Positions 1-5,349 are shown, numbered from the stretch's first letter. The stretch: DNA of 5,349 nt from JANQUM01 sp047630355 (GCA_047630355.1 JBLHXN010000195.1:1-5349), one strand, 5' to 3'. Numbers and translations: made by a program. The notes: a model not told the origin generated them from the letters alone.

Positions 1-620
1 TTTTTCTTCCGATAATTATTTGACTTCCGGCTGCTGTTACTGCTTGAACTTTGATTGTTTGCTCCGCGGCTACTAATATTACTGTTTCCATCTTGCGGAG
101 CCGCGTCTTCAATGATTCCGTTTTCGCGGAGGTAATCAATGTCGGCTTGTAGTTTGAATTCTGAAATTTCCAGAATAGTCTGTAAGCAACTCTTAGTCTC
201 TACCGAATCCTTGTTCCAGGTTTGGAAAAAGCCTTTCATCATTTTTACCAAATACGAAATAAACGCACGTCTCTCGCCTTCGCTTTCAGTTGCAACTACT
301 TTTAACACTAGTAACTCTAAGTTACGACCGTAGAAAAGGTGTTTTATTTTGTGCTGATTGTAAGGTACAATACTGGGTTTTCTGCCCAATATCTCTTTCG
401 GTGGTGGTGGGAAGGGGCTATCTACGTCAAGGTCAAAGTTTGCCATGATGAAAAGATCGTCCCACAATTTTTTTGAGTAATCCAGTCCATCCCGCATTTG
501 CGGATGAATTTGACGCATAAGTTCTACAAGTATAAAAGCTTTTTTCGTGCGTTCGTCTTTATCGGCAATTGACACGATATGATCAACTAAGTGCTGGGTA
601 TTACTTCCGTATTCTTTCAT
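1..620 (-). CDS. DUF4290 family protein, 3' end cut by the left window edge
   Basis: The minus-strand frame opens at an ATG at 620-618 and stays open for 206 codons to the left edge, so the C-terminus is missing. Two in-frame stops lie just upstream of this ATG (a TAA directly abuts it), so it is the first possible start. The protein begins MKEYGSNTQHLVDHIV and continues with RQIHPQMRD (36-44) and KKLWDDLFIMANFDLDVDSP (50-69), then IKHLFYGRNLE (92-102). I recognise this as the DUF4290 pattern, a conserved Bacteroidota family of unknown function. Some relatives have about a dozen extra residues before the EYG motif; here the upstream stops exclude them. After residue 178 the sequence becomes a low-complexity Ser/Asn-rich tail ending in basic residues. 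There is no signal peptide or membrane segment, so it is probably cytosolic. In relatives this gene often sits directly before murA; whether that holds here cannot be seen. Family assignment comes from memory of the motifs and is fairly secure. Confidence 0.85.
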   Translation of the reverse strand, partial: MKEYGSNTQHLVDHIVSIADKDERTKKAFILVELMRQIHPQMRDGLDYSKKLWDDLFIMANFDLDVDSPFPPPPKEILGRKPSIVPYNQHKIKHLFYGRNLELLVLKVVATESEGERRAFISYLVKMMKGFFQTWNKDSVETKSCLQTILEISEFKLQADIDYLRENGIIEDAAPQDGNSNISSRGANNQSSSSNSSRKSNNYRKK

Positions 621-747
621 TTACAATAATTAATGGATGGGGATATGCCTTCGTGAATAAGCTAACACCGTATTTTAGTGAACGTCTCTTTCGTAAATTC
701 ATTACTAACTGGTCGCTGCTACTTATTAAAATATTCAAAGGATTTAA

Positions 748-755
748 CAAAAGTA
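748..755 (-). promoter_or_regulatory. candidate -7 promoter element for the DUF4290 gene
   Basis: On the minus strand this reads TACTTTTG, an exact match to the Bacteroidota -7 consensus TAnnTTTG. It would give a leader of about 120 bases before the DUF4290 start. No TTTG -33 element lies at the expected 19-21 base distance; that region is only T-rich. An exact 6-of-6 match can arise by chance in A/T-rich DNA, so this is a tentative site. Confidence 0.3.
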
Positions 756-758
756 ACA

Positions 759-796
759 AAAATTAGAGGTTGAATAAAAAATATCTAATTTTAGAG
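759..796. repeat. inverted repeat with an extra direct half-site
   Basis: AAAATTAGA at 759-767 is the exact reverse complement of TCTAATTTT at 784-792, with a 16-base spacer. A second TTAGAG (791-796) repeats the one at 763-768 in the same orientation, and 784-795 is itself a near-palindrome (TCTAA-TT-TTAGA). The cluster lies just upstream of the tentative DUF4290 -7 element, covering where its -33 region would be, so it could be an operator. It could equally be chance in A/T-rich DNA. Confidence 0.3.
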
Positions 797-948
797 TTTC
801 TTTTAAGTATGAGTTTTAAAAATCTGGTCTGTTGTTTCTGGCAATTATACTTTGGGAAATCTGAAAATATCCGTCAACAATTTAGTACTGTTAGGACATA
901 TATAACTACATTCTTCTAAAACTAATTTCATACCTCGCTGCTTTCCGA

Positions 949-2517
949 ATGAAAAAAACGTTTATTCTATATCAAATACCACTGCTGTTTTTGTCTGTCT
1001 ATTTCAGCGTTGGGGGCTGCTCAAAAAAAACTGCGTTGCGAGTGGAAAAACCCATCGAATCACCGAAGCGGGAATTTCGAGCAGCTTGGGTAGCTACGGT
1101 TGATAATATTGATTGGCCTTCCAATAAAAATCTTACCACAAATGCTCAGAAAGTAGAGTTTGTCCGAATTCTGGATAGACATCAGGAATTGGGAATCAAC
1201 GCCGCAATGGTTCAGGTGCGTGCCGCTGCTGATGCTTTTTACGCTCGAAGCACAGAACCGTGGTCGGAGTGGTTGACTGGTGTGCAAGGGAAATCGCCTG
1301 ATCCATATTATGATCCGATGGCTTTCATGATTGAAGAAAGTCATAAACGCAATATCGAGTTTCACGCCTGGTTAAATTTGAGTCGCGGAACGCACAAAGC
1401 CTCAAAGTCCATTGCTGATAATCACATCACAAAAACGCATCCTGAGTGGTTTTTTACGTACGACAAACACATGCTGTTTAATCTCGGAATACCCGAGGTG
1501 CGGGAATATATCATAGACGTTGTACGGAATATTGCCAAATTTTACAACGTTGATGGGATTCATTTTGACGATTACTTTTACCCGTACACCGTTGTAGGTC
1601 AACGTATTAATGATGGTGCGGCTTTTCGTGAATATGGACAAGGCTTTGCGAACGTAGATGACTGGCGACGGTACAATGTGGACGAAACCATTAAGGGAAT
1701 TGCCGCTGCCATAAAAGAGGAGAAACCAAGAGTGAAGTTCGGAATAAGTCCATTTTCGGTTTGGCGAAATGCCTCCGTAGACTCGCTTGGTTCGCAAACA
1801 CAAGGCGGACAAACTTCCTACGATAATTTATACGCTGATACCCGAAAATGGTTTCGGGAAGGCCTGATAGATTACATTGCTCCGCAGGTGTATTTTACAA
1901 TTGAATTTGACAAAGTACCCTACCAAACGATGACGGATTGGTGGGTGAAACAATCTGATCAACGCCATGTTTATATCGGACATGGAACGTATCGGGTCGG
2001 TAATACTGACCGTGATAAAGCGTGGGCAATGCCCAATCAAATACCTCGTCAGGTGCGTTATAACCGGTCAAAAAAAGGAGTAAACGGGAGCATTTTTTAT
2101 AACACAAATTCACTTTTTAGGAATAGCCTCGGCGTGGCGGATTCGTTGAAACGCTTGAATCAACGCGTTGCGTTAACGCCCACGATGCCTTGGAAAGATA
2201 ATGTGCCGCCCAACGCCCCGCAGGATGTTACGGCAAAAAGAGCCAGCGATATTGGAATTGTGGTAATGTGGAAAACGCCCGAAGTTTCTGCCCGTGATGG
2301 CGAACCGATTCATAAATGGGTTATTTATCGCTTTGAAACCGGAGAGCTAATGAACCTCGAAAATACTAAGAACATCGTGGCAATTATGCCAAATACCGGA
2401 TTGGTAAATTACCTCGATAACACCACGAAGAAGGATAAATCTTACGTTTACTTAGTAACGGCACTTGATCGTCTTCAAAATGAAAGTGCCCCAAGTAATC
2501 AGGTACAGGTGAAGTAG
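949..2517 (+). CDS. GHL10 (DUF187) family glycosyl hydrolase-like lipoprotein with C-terminal FnIII domain
   Basis: This 522-residue protein starts with a lipoprotein signal: MKK, a hydrophobic core, and the lipobox VGGC with Cys24 as the expected lipidated residue. The residues after Cys24 (SKKTALRVEK) lack the acidic surface-export signal known from some Bacteroidota, so a periplasm-facing anchor is the better guess. The catalytic GHL10 barrel spans about residues 41-400. Family motifs are REFRAAWVATVDNIDWPS (41-58), VQVRAAADAFY (88-98), FHAWLNLSR (138-146), HPEWF (164-168), VDGIHFDDYFYPY (201-213), FGISPFSVWRN (264-273) and LIDYIAPQVYF (306-316). Asp207/Asp208 are likely active-site residues by position. 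Residues about 420-522 form an FnIII domain (VVMWKTP, WVIYR, YLVTALDRLQNES). The family includes E. coli DigH, which cleaves stripped peptidoglycan glycan strands; a similar wall role here is inference, and another glycan is possible. The start is set by the signal peptide; no clear ribosome binding site is seen. It is transcribed alone and converges on the DUF2911 gene. Confidence 0.92.
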   Translation: MKKTFILYQIPLLFLSVYFSVGGCSKKTALRVEKPIESPKREFRAAWVATVDNIDWPSNKNLTTNAQKVEFVRILDRHQELGINAAMVQVRAAADAFYARSTEPWSEWLTGVQGKSPDPYYDPMAFMIEESHKRNIEFHAWLNLSRGTHKASKSIADNHITKTHPEWFFTYDKHMLFNLGIPEVREYIIDVVRNIAKFYNVDGIHFDDYFYPYTVVGQRINDGAAFREYGQGFANVDDWRRYNVDETIKGIAAAIKEEKPRVKFGISPFSVWRNASVDSLGSQTQGGQTSYDNLYADTRKWFREGLIDYIAPQVYFTIEFDKVPYQTMTDWWVKQSDQRHVYIGHGTYRVGNTDRDKAWAMPNQIPRQVRYNRSKKGVNGSIFYNTNSLFRNSLGVADSLKRLNQRVALTPTMPWKDNVPPNAPQDVTAKRASDIGIVVMWKTPEVSARDGEPIHKWVIYRFETGELMNLENTKNIVAIMPNTGLVNYLDNTTKKDKSYVYLVTALDRLQNESAPSNQVQVK

Positions 2518-2553
2518 GGGAAGGGTTAAAGACCGAAAGGTGAACGTTTAAAG

Positions 2554-2601
2554 AAAACCCACGAGATGATAACAGAATATTTATGATCCCTCGTAGGTTT
2601 T
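2554..2601. terminator. probable bidirectional terminator hairpin between convergent genes
   Basis: AAAACCCACGAG (2554-2565) pairs with CTCGTAGGTTTT (2590-2601), giving a 12-position stem with one C/A mismatch and a 24-base loop, which can form a further short ATAA/TTAT pairing. The A-run on the left and T-run on the right supply a U-tract in either direction. It lies between the stops of the GHL10 gene (ending at 2517) and the DUF2911 gene (ending at 2613), as expected for a shared terminator. The loop is long and the U-tract short, so its strength is uncertain. Confidence 0.55.
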
Positions 2602-2612
2602 AAATATTTACG

Positions 2613-3182
2613 TCAAAATCTGATCGGAACTTCAACTAACGTTGTATCCCAAGCTATTTTCATGCTAGCTTCATTATCAGTACTTTTTACAAACTGAATA
2701 GTGAAGTTCTCGATAACTTCTCCGGTTTTTTTCGTCGGAACGTTTATGCGTAGCACGTCCTTTTTATCGGTGTAGCTGTACGTTCCCCACTGATCAAGAT
2801 CAGTACTTAAAATGATTGCCCATTCTGTGGCATTCGGAATAGCGTAAAGTGCGTACGTTCCCGCTTTTACTTTGTTCCCTTTAACCATTACATCGCGGTA
2901 GAATTTTATTTCTACAGCTTCATTGGCTCCCATTCGCCATACTTCGTCGTATTTTACCATGCTTCCGAAAATTTCCCGTTCCTTTTTCGCCGGACGGCTA
3001 TAAATAATGCGGGCAATTGCGGGAAGGTCTCCGATTAGTTTGGGAGCGAACTTACGGTCGTGGGCAAAATTATCAGGATAATAGGCCATGTCTAACGGAC
3101 TTTTGTCAATACCAGGCATCTTCTGAGAAAAGGTGGTAGTTGAGATAGTAAGAACGCAGAGGAGGGTAATAAATTTTTTCAT
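2613..3182 (-). CDS. DUF2911 family secreted protein
   Basis: The protein has 189 residues. It begins with a typical Sec signal peptide, MKKFITLLCVLTISTTTFSQ, with cleavage likely just before or after Gln20. There is no lipobox, so it is probably free in the periplasm or secreted. The rest matches DUF2911, a family common in Bacteroidota whose function is unknown: YSRPAKKEREIFG (61-73), YDEVWRMGANEAVEI (78-92), VKAGTYALYAIP (105-116), WAIILSTDLDQWGTYSY (121-137) and DVLRINVP (142-149). The pattern suggests an all-beta fold. The length and the ending in a beta-strand-like segment (VEVPIRF) look complete. The ATG at 3182-3180 is fixed by the signal peptide; the leader is A-rich with no strong Shine-Dalgarno site. 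A strong terminator lies between it and the transaldolase upstream, so it probably has its own promoter in the roughly 60 bases between. The best candidate there is CAGTTTTG (3220-3227, minus strand), one mismatch from TAnnTTTG. Confidence 0.9.
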   Translation of the reverse strand: MKKFITLLCVLTISTTTFSQKMPGIDKSPLDMAYYPDNFAHDRKFAPKLIGDLPAIARIIYSRPAKKEREIFGSMVKYDEVWRMGANEAVEIKFYRDVMVKGNKVKAGTYALYAIPNATEWAIILSTDLDQWGTYSYTDKKDVLRINVPTKKTGEVIENFTIQFVKSTDNEASMKIAWDTTLVEVPIRF

Positions 3183-3241
3183 TTTGAGTTGGTTAGTTTC
3201 TGTACTTACGGGATTAAAGCAAAACTGATTTGTGTTATCGC

Positions 3242-3282
3242 AAAAAAAGGCAGATTCCCGAATATTCAGAAATTTGCCTTTT
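3242..3282 (-). terminator. intrinsic terminator of the transaldolase gene
   Basis: Read on the minus strand, AAAAGGCA (3282-3275) pairs perfectly with TGCCTTTT (3252-3245). After one mismatch the stem continues inward with several further pairs, some of them G-T. The apex contains the palindrome GAATATTC. A run of seven T on the minus strand (3248-3242) follows the stem. It lies about 30 bases past the transaldolase stop and 60 bases before the DUF2911 start, so it should separate the two transcripts. Confidence 0.8.
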
Positions 3283-3313
3283 AAATCGTTATTCTACTTG
3301 CGTAATTGGTTAA

Positions 3314-3976
3314 TTACTTTTTTTCGTTTGCTTTTTTATGGTCAGCTAAAAATTTCTCAAGACCGATGTCTGTCAATGGGTGCTTCAATAAAGCTACAAT
3401 GGCACTCAAAGGACCAGTCATCACATCAGCTCCGATTTTTGCACACTCAATAATGTGCATTGGATGGCGTATCGAGGCGGCAAGGATTTGTGTTTCGTAG
3501 CCGTAATTGTCATAAATGGTGCGAATATCTTCAATCAAAGTTAGGCTATCGGTTGAAATATCATCCAAACGACCCAAAAATGGCGACATATACGTAGCAC
3601 CTGCTTTGGCGGCAAGTAAGGCTTGTCCGGCTGAGAAAATTAAGGTACAGTTGGTGCGGATTCCTTTGTTTGAAAAATAACGAAGGGCTTTTACGCCGTC
3701 TCTAATCATCGGTATTTTTACCACGATTTGGTCGCTGATTTTAACAAGTTCTTCGCCTTCACGAACCATGCCTTCAAAATCGGTTGAAATCACCTCAGCA
3801 CTGACGTCACCGTCCACGATGTCACAAATGGCTTTGTAATGGTCATTCACGGCTTGATCGCCCGAAATACCTTCCTTTGCCATTAATGATGGATTGGTAG
3901 TTACACCGTCAAGAATACCCATATCCTGAGCTTCTTCAATGTCCTTTAGACTTGCTGTATCAATAAAGAATTTCAT
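3314..3976 (-). CDS. tal: transaldolase, short FSA/TalC-like type
   Basis: This 220-residue protein is a complete short transaldolase, a TIM-barrel enzyme that moves a dihydroxyacetone unit between sugar phosphates in the non-oxidative pentose phosphate pathway, in the cytosol. Visible motifs are MKFFIDTAS with Asp6, GVTTNPSL (24-31) with Asn28, VVKIPM (85-90) where Lys87 is the Schiff-base lysine, TNCTLIFS (108-115), SPFLGRLDD (131-139) and AASIRHP (166-172). Two positions help separate transaldolase from fructose-6-phosphate aldolase: Glu61 where E. coli FSA has Gln59, and Phe133 where FSA has Tyr131. Both favour true transaldolase activity. The extreme C-terminus is short and basic (KKANEKK). 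The ATG at 3976-3974 gives the canonical N-terminus. The gene appears monocistronic, with its own promoter-like site upstream and a strong terminator downstream. The family is certain; the reaction choice is inferred from the two residues. Confidence 0.95.
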   Translation of the reverse strand: MKFFIDTASLKDIEEAQDMGILDGVTTNPSLMAKEGISGDQAVNDHYKAICDIVDGDVSAEVISTDFEGMVREGEELVKISDQIVVKIPMIRDGVKALRYFSNKGIRTNCTLIFSAGQALLAAKAGATYMSPFLGRLDDISTDSLTLIEDIRTIYDNYGYETQILAASIRHPMHIIECAKIGADVMTGPLSAIVALLKHPLTDIGLEKFLADHKKANEKK

Positions 3977-3999
3977 AGTTTTTGTGTTTATTTAGTTTT

Positions 4000-4007
4000 C
4001 AAATTTA
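4000..4007 (-). promoter_or_regulatory. candidate -7 promoter element for the transaldolase gene
   Basis: The minus strand reads TAAATTTG, an exact TAnnTTTG match 24 bases upstream of the transaldolase ATG, which would give a short leader of roughly 18 bases. No good -33 TTTG lies at 19-21 bases. A second exact match (TAAGTTTG) lies further upstream at 4070-4077, so the gene may have two starts or one of these is chance. Confidence 0.4.
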
Positions 4008-4069
4008 AGAATACGAGGACGAAAGATTGAAGGCAATTCGTCTTTCCTTAATATGTTATTATTTCATCA

Positions 4070-4077
4070 CAAACTTA
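4070..4077 (-). promoter_or_regulatory. second candidate -7 element upstream of the transaldolase gene
   Basis: The minus strand reads TAAGTTTG, an exact TAnnTTTG match between the SRP RNA terminator and the transaldolase. It would give a leader of nearly 90 bases. The -33 region lacks a clear TTTG at the right distance, so support is weak. Confidence 0.3.
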
Positions 4078-4112
4078 ATAAGTGTACAATAGACATTTAT
4101 TAAAAAAAGGAC

Positions 4113-4136
4113 AAAAAAAATGGCAAATTCACCGCT
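4113..4136 (-). terminator. terminator of the SRP RNA, formed by its own closing helix
   Basis: The 3' arm of the SRP RNA closing helix, AATTTGCC (4129-4122 on the minus strand), is followed after one base by eight T (4120-4113), and a second run of seven T lies at 4108-4102. The 5' arm is GGCAAATT at 4198-4191. The helix that closes the RNA plus the U-tract therefore has the form of an intrinsic terminator, which also sets the RNA's 3' end. Confidence 0.65.
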
Positions 4137-4200
4137 ACGACCACTTACCCTTGCTACCTTCCGGTTCTGGGGGATTCAGCAGGAGCTGGTAATTTGCCAT
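4120..4200 (-). ncRNA. ffs: signal recognition particle RNA, bacterial small type (4.5S-like)
   Basis: This is the RNA scaffold of the bacterial signal recognition particle. It binds Ffh and takes nascent membrane proteins to FtsY. On the minus strand the apex carries the hallmark domain IV: ACC-GGAA-GGT, a hairpin with a GGAA tetraloop at 4162-4159, flanked by the internal-loop sequences CAGA and AGCA (4155-4152) and then AGGG pairing with CCCC. The long closing helix is GGCAAATT-ACC-a-GCT paired with AGC-GGT-g-AATTTGCC, interrupted only by single-base bulges. The RNA is about 80-85 nucleotides, a compact small-type SRP RNA without an Alu domain. A well-spaced Bacteroidota promoter predicts a start near 4198-4199, exactly at the first base of the closing helix, and a U8 tract follows the 3' arm. 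It is not part of an operon with the transaldolase downstream. Confidence 0.92.
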
Positions 4201-4202
4201 CA

Positions 4203-4233
4203 CAAATGTAAGACAATTTGTTTGCCAGCCAAT
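4203..4233 (-). promoter_or_regulatory. Bacteroidota-type promoter of the SRP RNA gene
   Basis: The minus strand has ATTG (4233-4230; 3 of 4 to the -33 consensus TTTG), then 19 bases, then TACATTTG (4210-4203; exact TAnnTTTG). The spacing is what is known for the primary sigma factor of this phylum. It predicts transcription starting about 4-5 bases further on, at the first G of the SRP RNA closing helix. This is the best promoter in the window. Confidence 0.72.
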
Positions 4234-4394
4234 GAAATATTCTAAAAAACGTAAAAACCTTCTGGTTTTATTTATTTAAAAAGTATTTCAGACTAAATTG
4301 TAAGCTATTAGAAAACGGGTCCTGATAGATATTGGGAAGAGTAAGCAGGGGATTTCGCCACATTAATGATAACTTAGCATCATACTGTTTTACC

Positions 4395-4411
4395 TTGTAA
4401 CCGTTTTACAA
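4395..4411. promoter_or_regulatory. perfect palindrome just upstream of the TMEM220 gene
   Basis: TTGTAA-CCGTT-TTACAA has perfect six-base arms around a five-base centre and ends 13 bases before the ATG at 4425. It could be an operator for a dimeric regulator, or a small hairpin in the leader near the ribosome entry site. No matching copy was noticed elsewhere in the window, so function is speculative. Confidence 0.3.
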
Positions 4412-4424
4412 AAAATATAGGTTG

Positions 4425-4763
4425 ATGATTGTAAGAAAAATAATACTCTGGGTCTTTATCATTCTGTTCATTCTTTTTGCTGCCGTGCAGTATAACGATA
4501 TAGACGGCTGGTTGTGGATTTTGGTTTACCTGCTCACAGCATTTATGTGTTTTCGATCATCGCAGCGTTGGGGTGATAAACTGAGCTATCTAACAATAGC
4601 CACACTATTTATGCTTTGGGCGGTGAATATCTACCCGCCAGAGTGGGAAGGTGTAATGCTTAATACCGCCGGAATGAAAACCTTGAATATCGAACTTGGT
4701 CGTGAATCTCTCGGCTTATTTATCTGTGCTTTCGCGATGCTGTTTTGTGGAATTTGGGACTAG
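4425..4763 (+). CDS. TMEM220-family small membrane protein
   Basis: I prefer the ATG at 4425 (112 residues, beginning MIVRKIILW). A TTG codon directly before it at 4422 is also possible but has no advantage. A weak TAGG lies a few bases upstream. The protein has four hydrophobic segments, at about residues 4-20, 27-41, 54-67 and 95-111, so it is an inner-membrane protein with almost no soluble part. The motif FAAVQYNDIDGWLWILVYLL after the first helix, and ELGRESLGLFIC before the last, match the transmembrane 220 family, which is shared by bacteria and animals and has no known function. Length is normal for the bacterial members. It stands alone on its strand and converges on the gene at the right edge, their stops separated by only 36 bases. 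The family assignment is from memory of these motifs. Confidence 0.82.
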   Translation: MIVRKIILWVFIILFILFAAVQYNDIDGWLWILVYLLTAFMCFRSSQRWGDKLSYLTIATLFMLWAVNIYPPEWEGVMLNTAGMKTLNIELGRESLGLFICAFAMLFCGIWD

Positions 4764-4793
4764 GGAAAGCGTAATCATAGTACTTCTTTCCTT
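4762..4793. terminator. weak hairpin between two convergent genes
   Basis: GGAAAG (4764-4769) pairs with CTTTCC (4786-4791) and extends outward by a G-T and an A-T pair, with a 16-base loop. It fills the short gap between the TMEM220 stop and the stop of the minus-strand gene at 4800. There is no real U-tract, so termination is only a possibility. Confidence 0.25.
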
Positions 4794-4799
4794 CAACTC

Positions 4800-5349
4800 T
4801 CAATTAATAAATAGCTTCGTCCTTATCCTTCTTCCAAAACGAGGTATTTTGAGATTTTGGAGTTCCTGCCAAATGTTTTTATCCGGCTCACCATAGCGGA
4901 TGGTGTAAACGCCATTTTCGAAAACTTTGGGTAAAAACTCGTTGCCGTTCAGGCGAAGACTGTAAATTATCTCACCCGTTTTTTGGTTGATGACTTGTAC
5001 CACTGCATTATTATAATCCGTGATTTTGATAGTGGGTAAATAGCCGTACGGCTTTCTTCCGTAATTATCTTCTTGTTGAATTGTTACCGGCCAGCCTTCA
5101 AACTGTGAACCGGTGGCGGGGTCAGCAAATCGAGGCCAGCATTCTAGCGTTATTTCCCGACTTAGCGGTTTTAGTTTGACAATACCGTAACCCGTTGCCC
5201 GGTTATGAATGATTGCGGGCTCAATGCCTGTTTGATACGGATTTCCTACGGCGTGAACGGTAACTTTATTAGAGAAACCGTCTTCAAATTCGCCCGTATT
5301 TTCAGCTTTCCCTTCTATTGGTTCGTGCCCGATTGGAATTTGCGGCCAC
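4800..5349 (-). CDS. C-terminal part of a protein, possibly a PhoD-like metallophosphatase, 5' end cut by the right window edge
   Basis: The frame is open from the right edge to a TGA at 4802-4800 and gives 182 residues of C-terminus. A GTG at 5003 is inside this frame, but the matching sequence continues well upstream of it, so it is not the start. Readable features are DGFSNKVTVHAVGNP, then ATGYGIVKLKPLSREITLECW, shown here in shortened form as GYGIVKL...REITLECWPRFADP, then QFEGWPVTIQQ, then a beta-rich tail with VVQVINQKTGEIIYSLRLNG and NGVYTIRYGEP, ending in a basic stretch (RFGRRIRTKLFIN). The GIV-REIT-ECWPR and GWPVTI signatures remind me of the C-terminal region of Bacteroidota proteins annotated as PhoD-like or twin-arginine-exported metallophosphatases. 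The metal-binding core would lie outside the window, so no catalytic residue can be checked. The coding region is real; the family is a tentative call. Confidence 0.8.
   Translation of the reverse strand, partial: WPQIPIGHEPIEGKAENTGEFEDGFSNKVTVHAVGNPYQTGIEPAIIHNRATGYGIVKLKPLSREITLECWPRFADPATGSQFEGWPVTIQQEDNYGRKPYGYLPTIKITDYNNAVVQVINQKTGEIIYSLRLNGNEFLPKVFENGVYTIRYGEPDKNIWQELQNLKIPRFGRRIRTKLFIN

Larger units (their letters stand above)
621..948. other. divergent intergenic region without a recognisable gene
   Basis: This 328-base A/T-rich stretch separates the diverging DUF4290 and GHL10 genes, so it should contain a promoter for each. It holds the tentative minus-strand -7 element at 748-755 and an inverted-repeat cluster at 759-796. 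On the plus strand I find no exact TAnnTTTG. The nearest is TATACTTTG at 846-854, which has one base too few between TA and TTTG. A plus-strand open frame covering 569-766 overlaps the start of the DUF4290 gene and shows no protein-like pattern, so I do not call it. No RNA gene is evident. Confidence 0.6.

Noticed and set aside
139..333. A 64-codon plus-strand open frame
   Set aside because: It is antisense to the DUF4290 coding sequence, which has clear family motifs; the frame has no protein-like pattern.
400..420. GT-rich run (ggtggtggtggg) as a possible repeat or G-quadruplex
   Set aside because: It encodes the PPPP stretch of the DUF4290 protein (residues 71-74) and has too few G-runs to argue for a quadruplex.
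569..766. A 65-codon plus-strand open frame reaching into the intergenic region
   Set aside because: Its first part is antisense to the DUF4290 N-terminus and the rest is A/T-rich with no family pattern or start signal.
846..854. TATACTTTG as a -7 element for the GHL10 gene
   Set aside because: It has one base instead of two between TA and TTTG, and no TTTG at 19-21 bases upstream; it would also need a leader of about 90 bases.
1402..1812. A 136-codon minus-strand open frame inside the GHL10 gene
   Set aside because: It is fully antisense to the conserved catalytic barrel and its translation resembles no family.
4801..5003. A short separate gene starting at GTG 5003
   Set aside because: The same frame continues open to the window edge with sensible protein sequence, so this is the interior of a larger gene.
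1..5349. Mobile elements, CRISPR arrays, tRNAs, toxin-antitoxin or defence systems
   Set aside because: No transposase or integrase motifs, no regularly spaced repeats, no tRNA cloverleaf and no defence protein domains were seen; the genes are ordinary conserved chromosomal ones.

Overview
The window looks like ordinary chromosomal DNA from a member of the Bacteroidota, most likely a Cytophagales-type bacterium. Three things support this. The genes at both ends and in the middle belong to families typical of, or largely confined to, that phylum (DUF4290, DUF2911, and a lipoprotein GHL10 glycosyl hydrolase). Start codons lack strong Shine-Dalgarno sequences and have A/T-rich leaders. Promoter-like sites fit the Bacteroidota consensus (TTTG, about 19 bases, TAnnTTTG). 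The genus-level placement is inference.

Layout from left to right. A DUF4290 gene on the minus strand runs off the left edge without reaching its stop. A 328-base divergent intergenic stretch follows. Next is a 522-codon plus-strand lipoprotein with a GHL10 catalytic domain and a C-terminal fibronectin type III domain. It converges across a hairpin on a minus-strand DUF2911 secreted protein. Upstream of DUF2911, on the same strand but separated by a strong intrinsic terminator, is a 220-residue transaldolase. Upstream of that lies a small signal recognition particle (SRP) RNA gene, also on the minus strand, with a well-formed promoter and a closing helix that doubles as its terminator. On the plus strand is a small TMEM220-family membrane protein. 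It converges on the C-terminal part of a minus-strand protein, perhaps a PhoD-like metallophosphatase, which runs off the right edge.

The genes do not form one pathway. They are mostly single transcription units: envelope glycan processing (GHL10), the pentose phosphate pathway (transaldolase), membrane-protein targeting (SRP RNA), and several conserved proteins of unknown function. I see no mobile element, CRISPR array, tRNA, rRNA or defence system, and no undescribed multi-gene system. The points most worth a look are the two genes cut by the window edges, the compact SRP RNA unit, and a few inverted repeats near starts.
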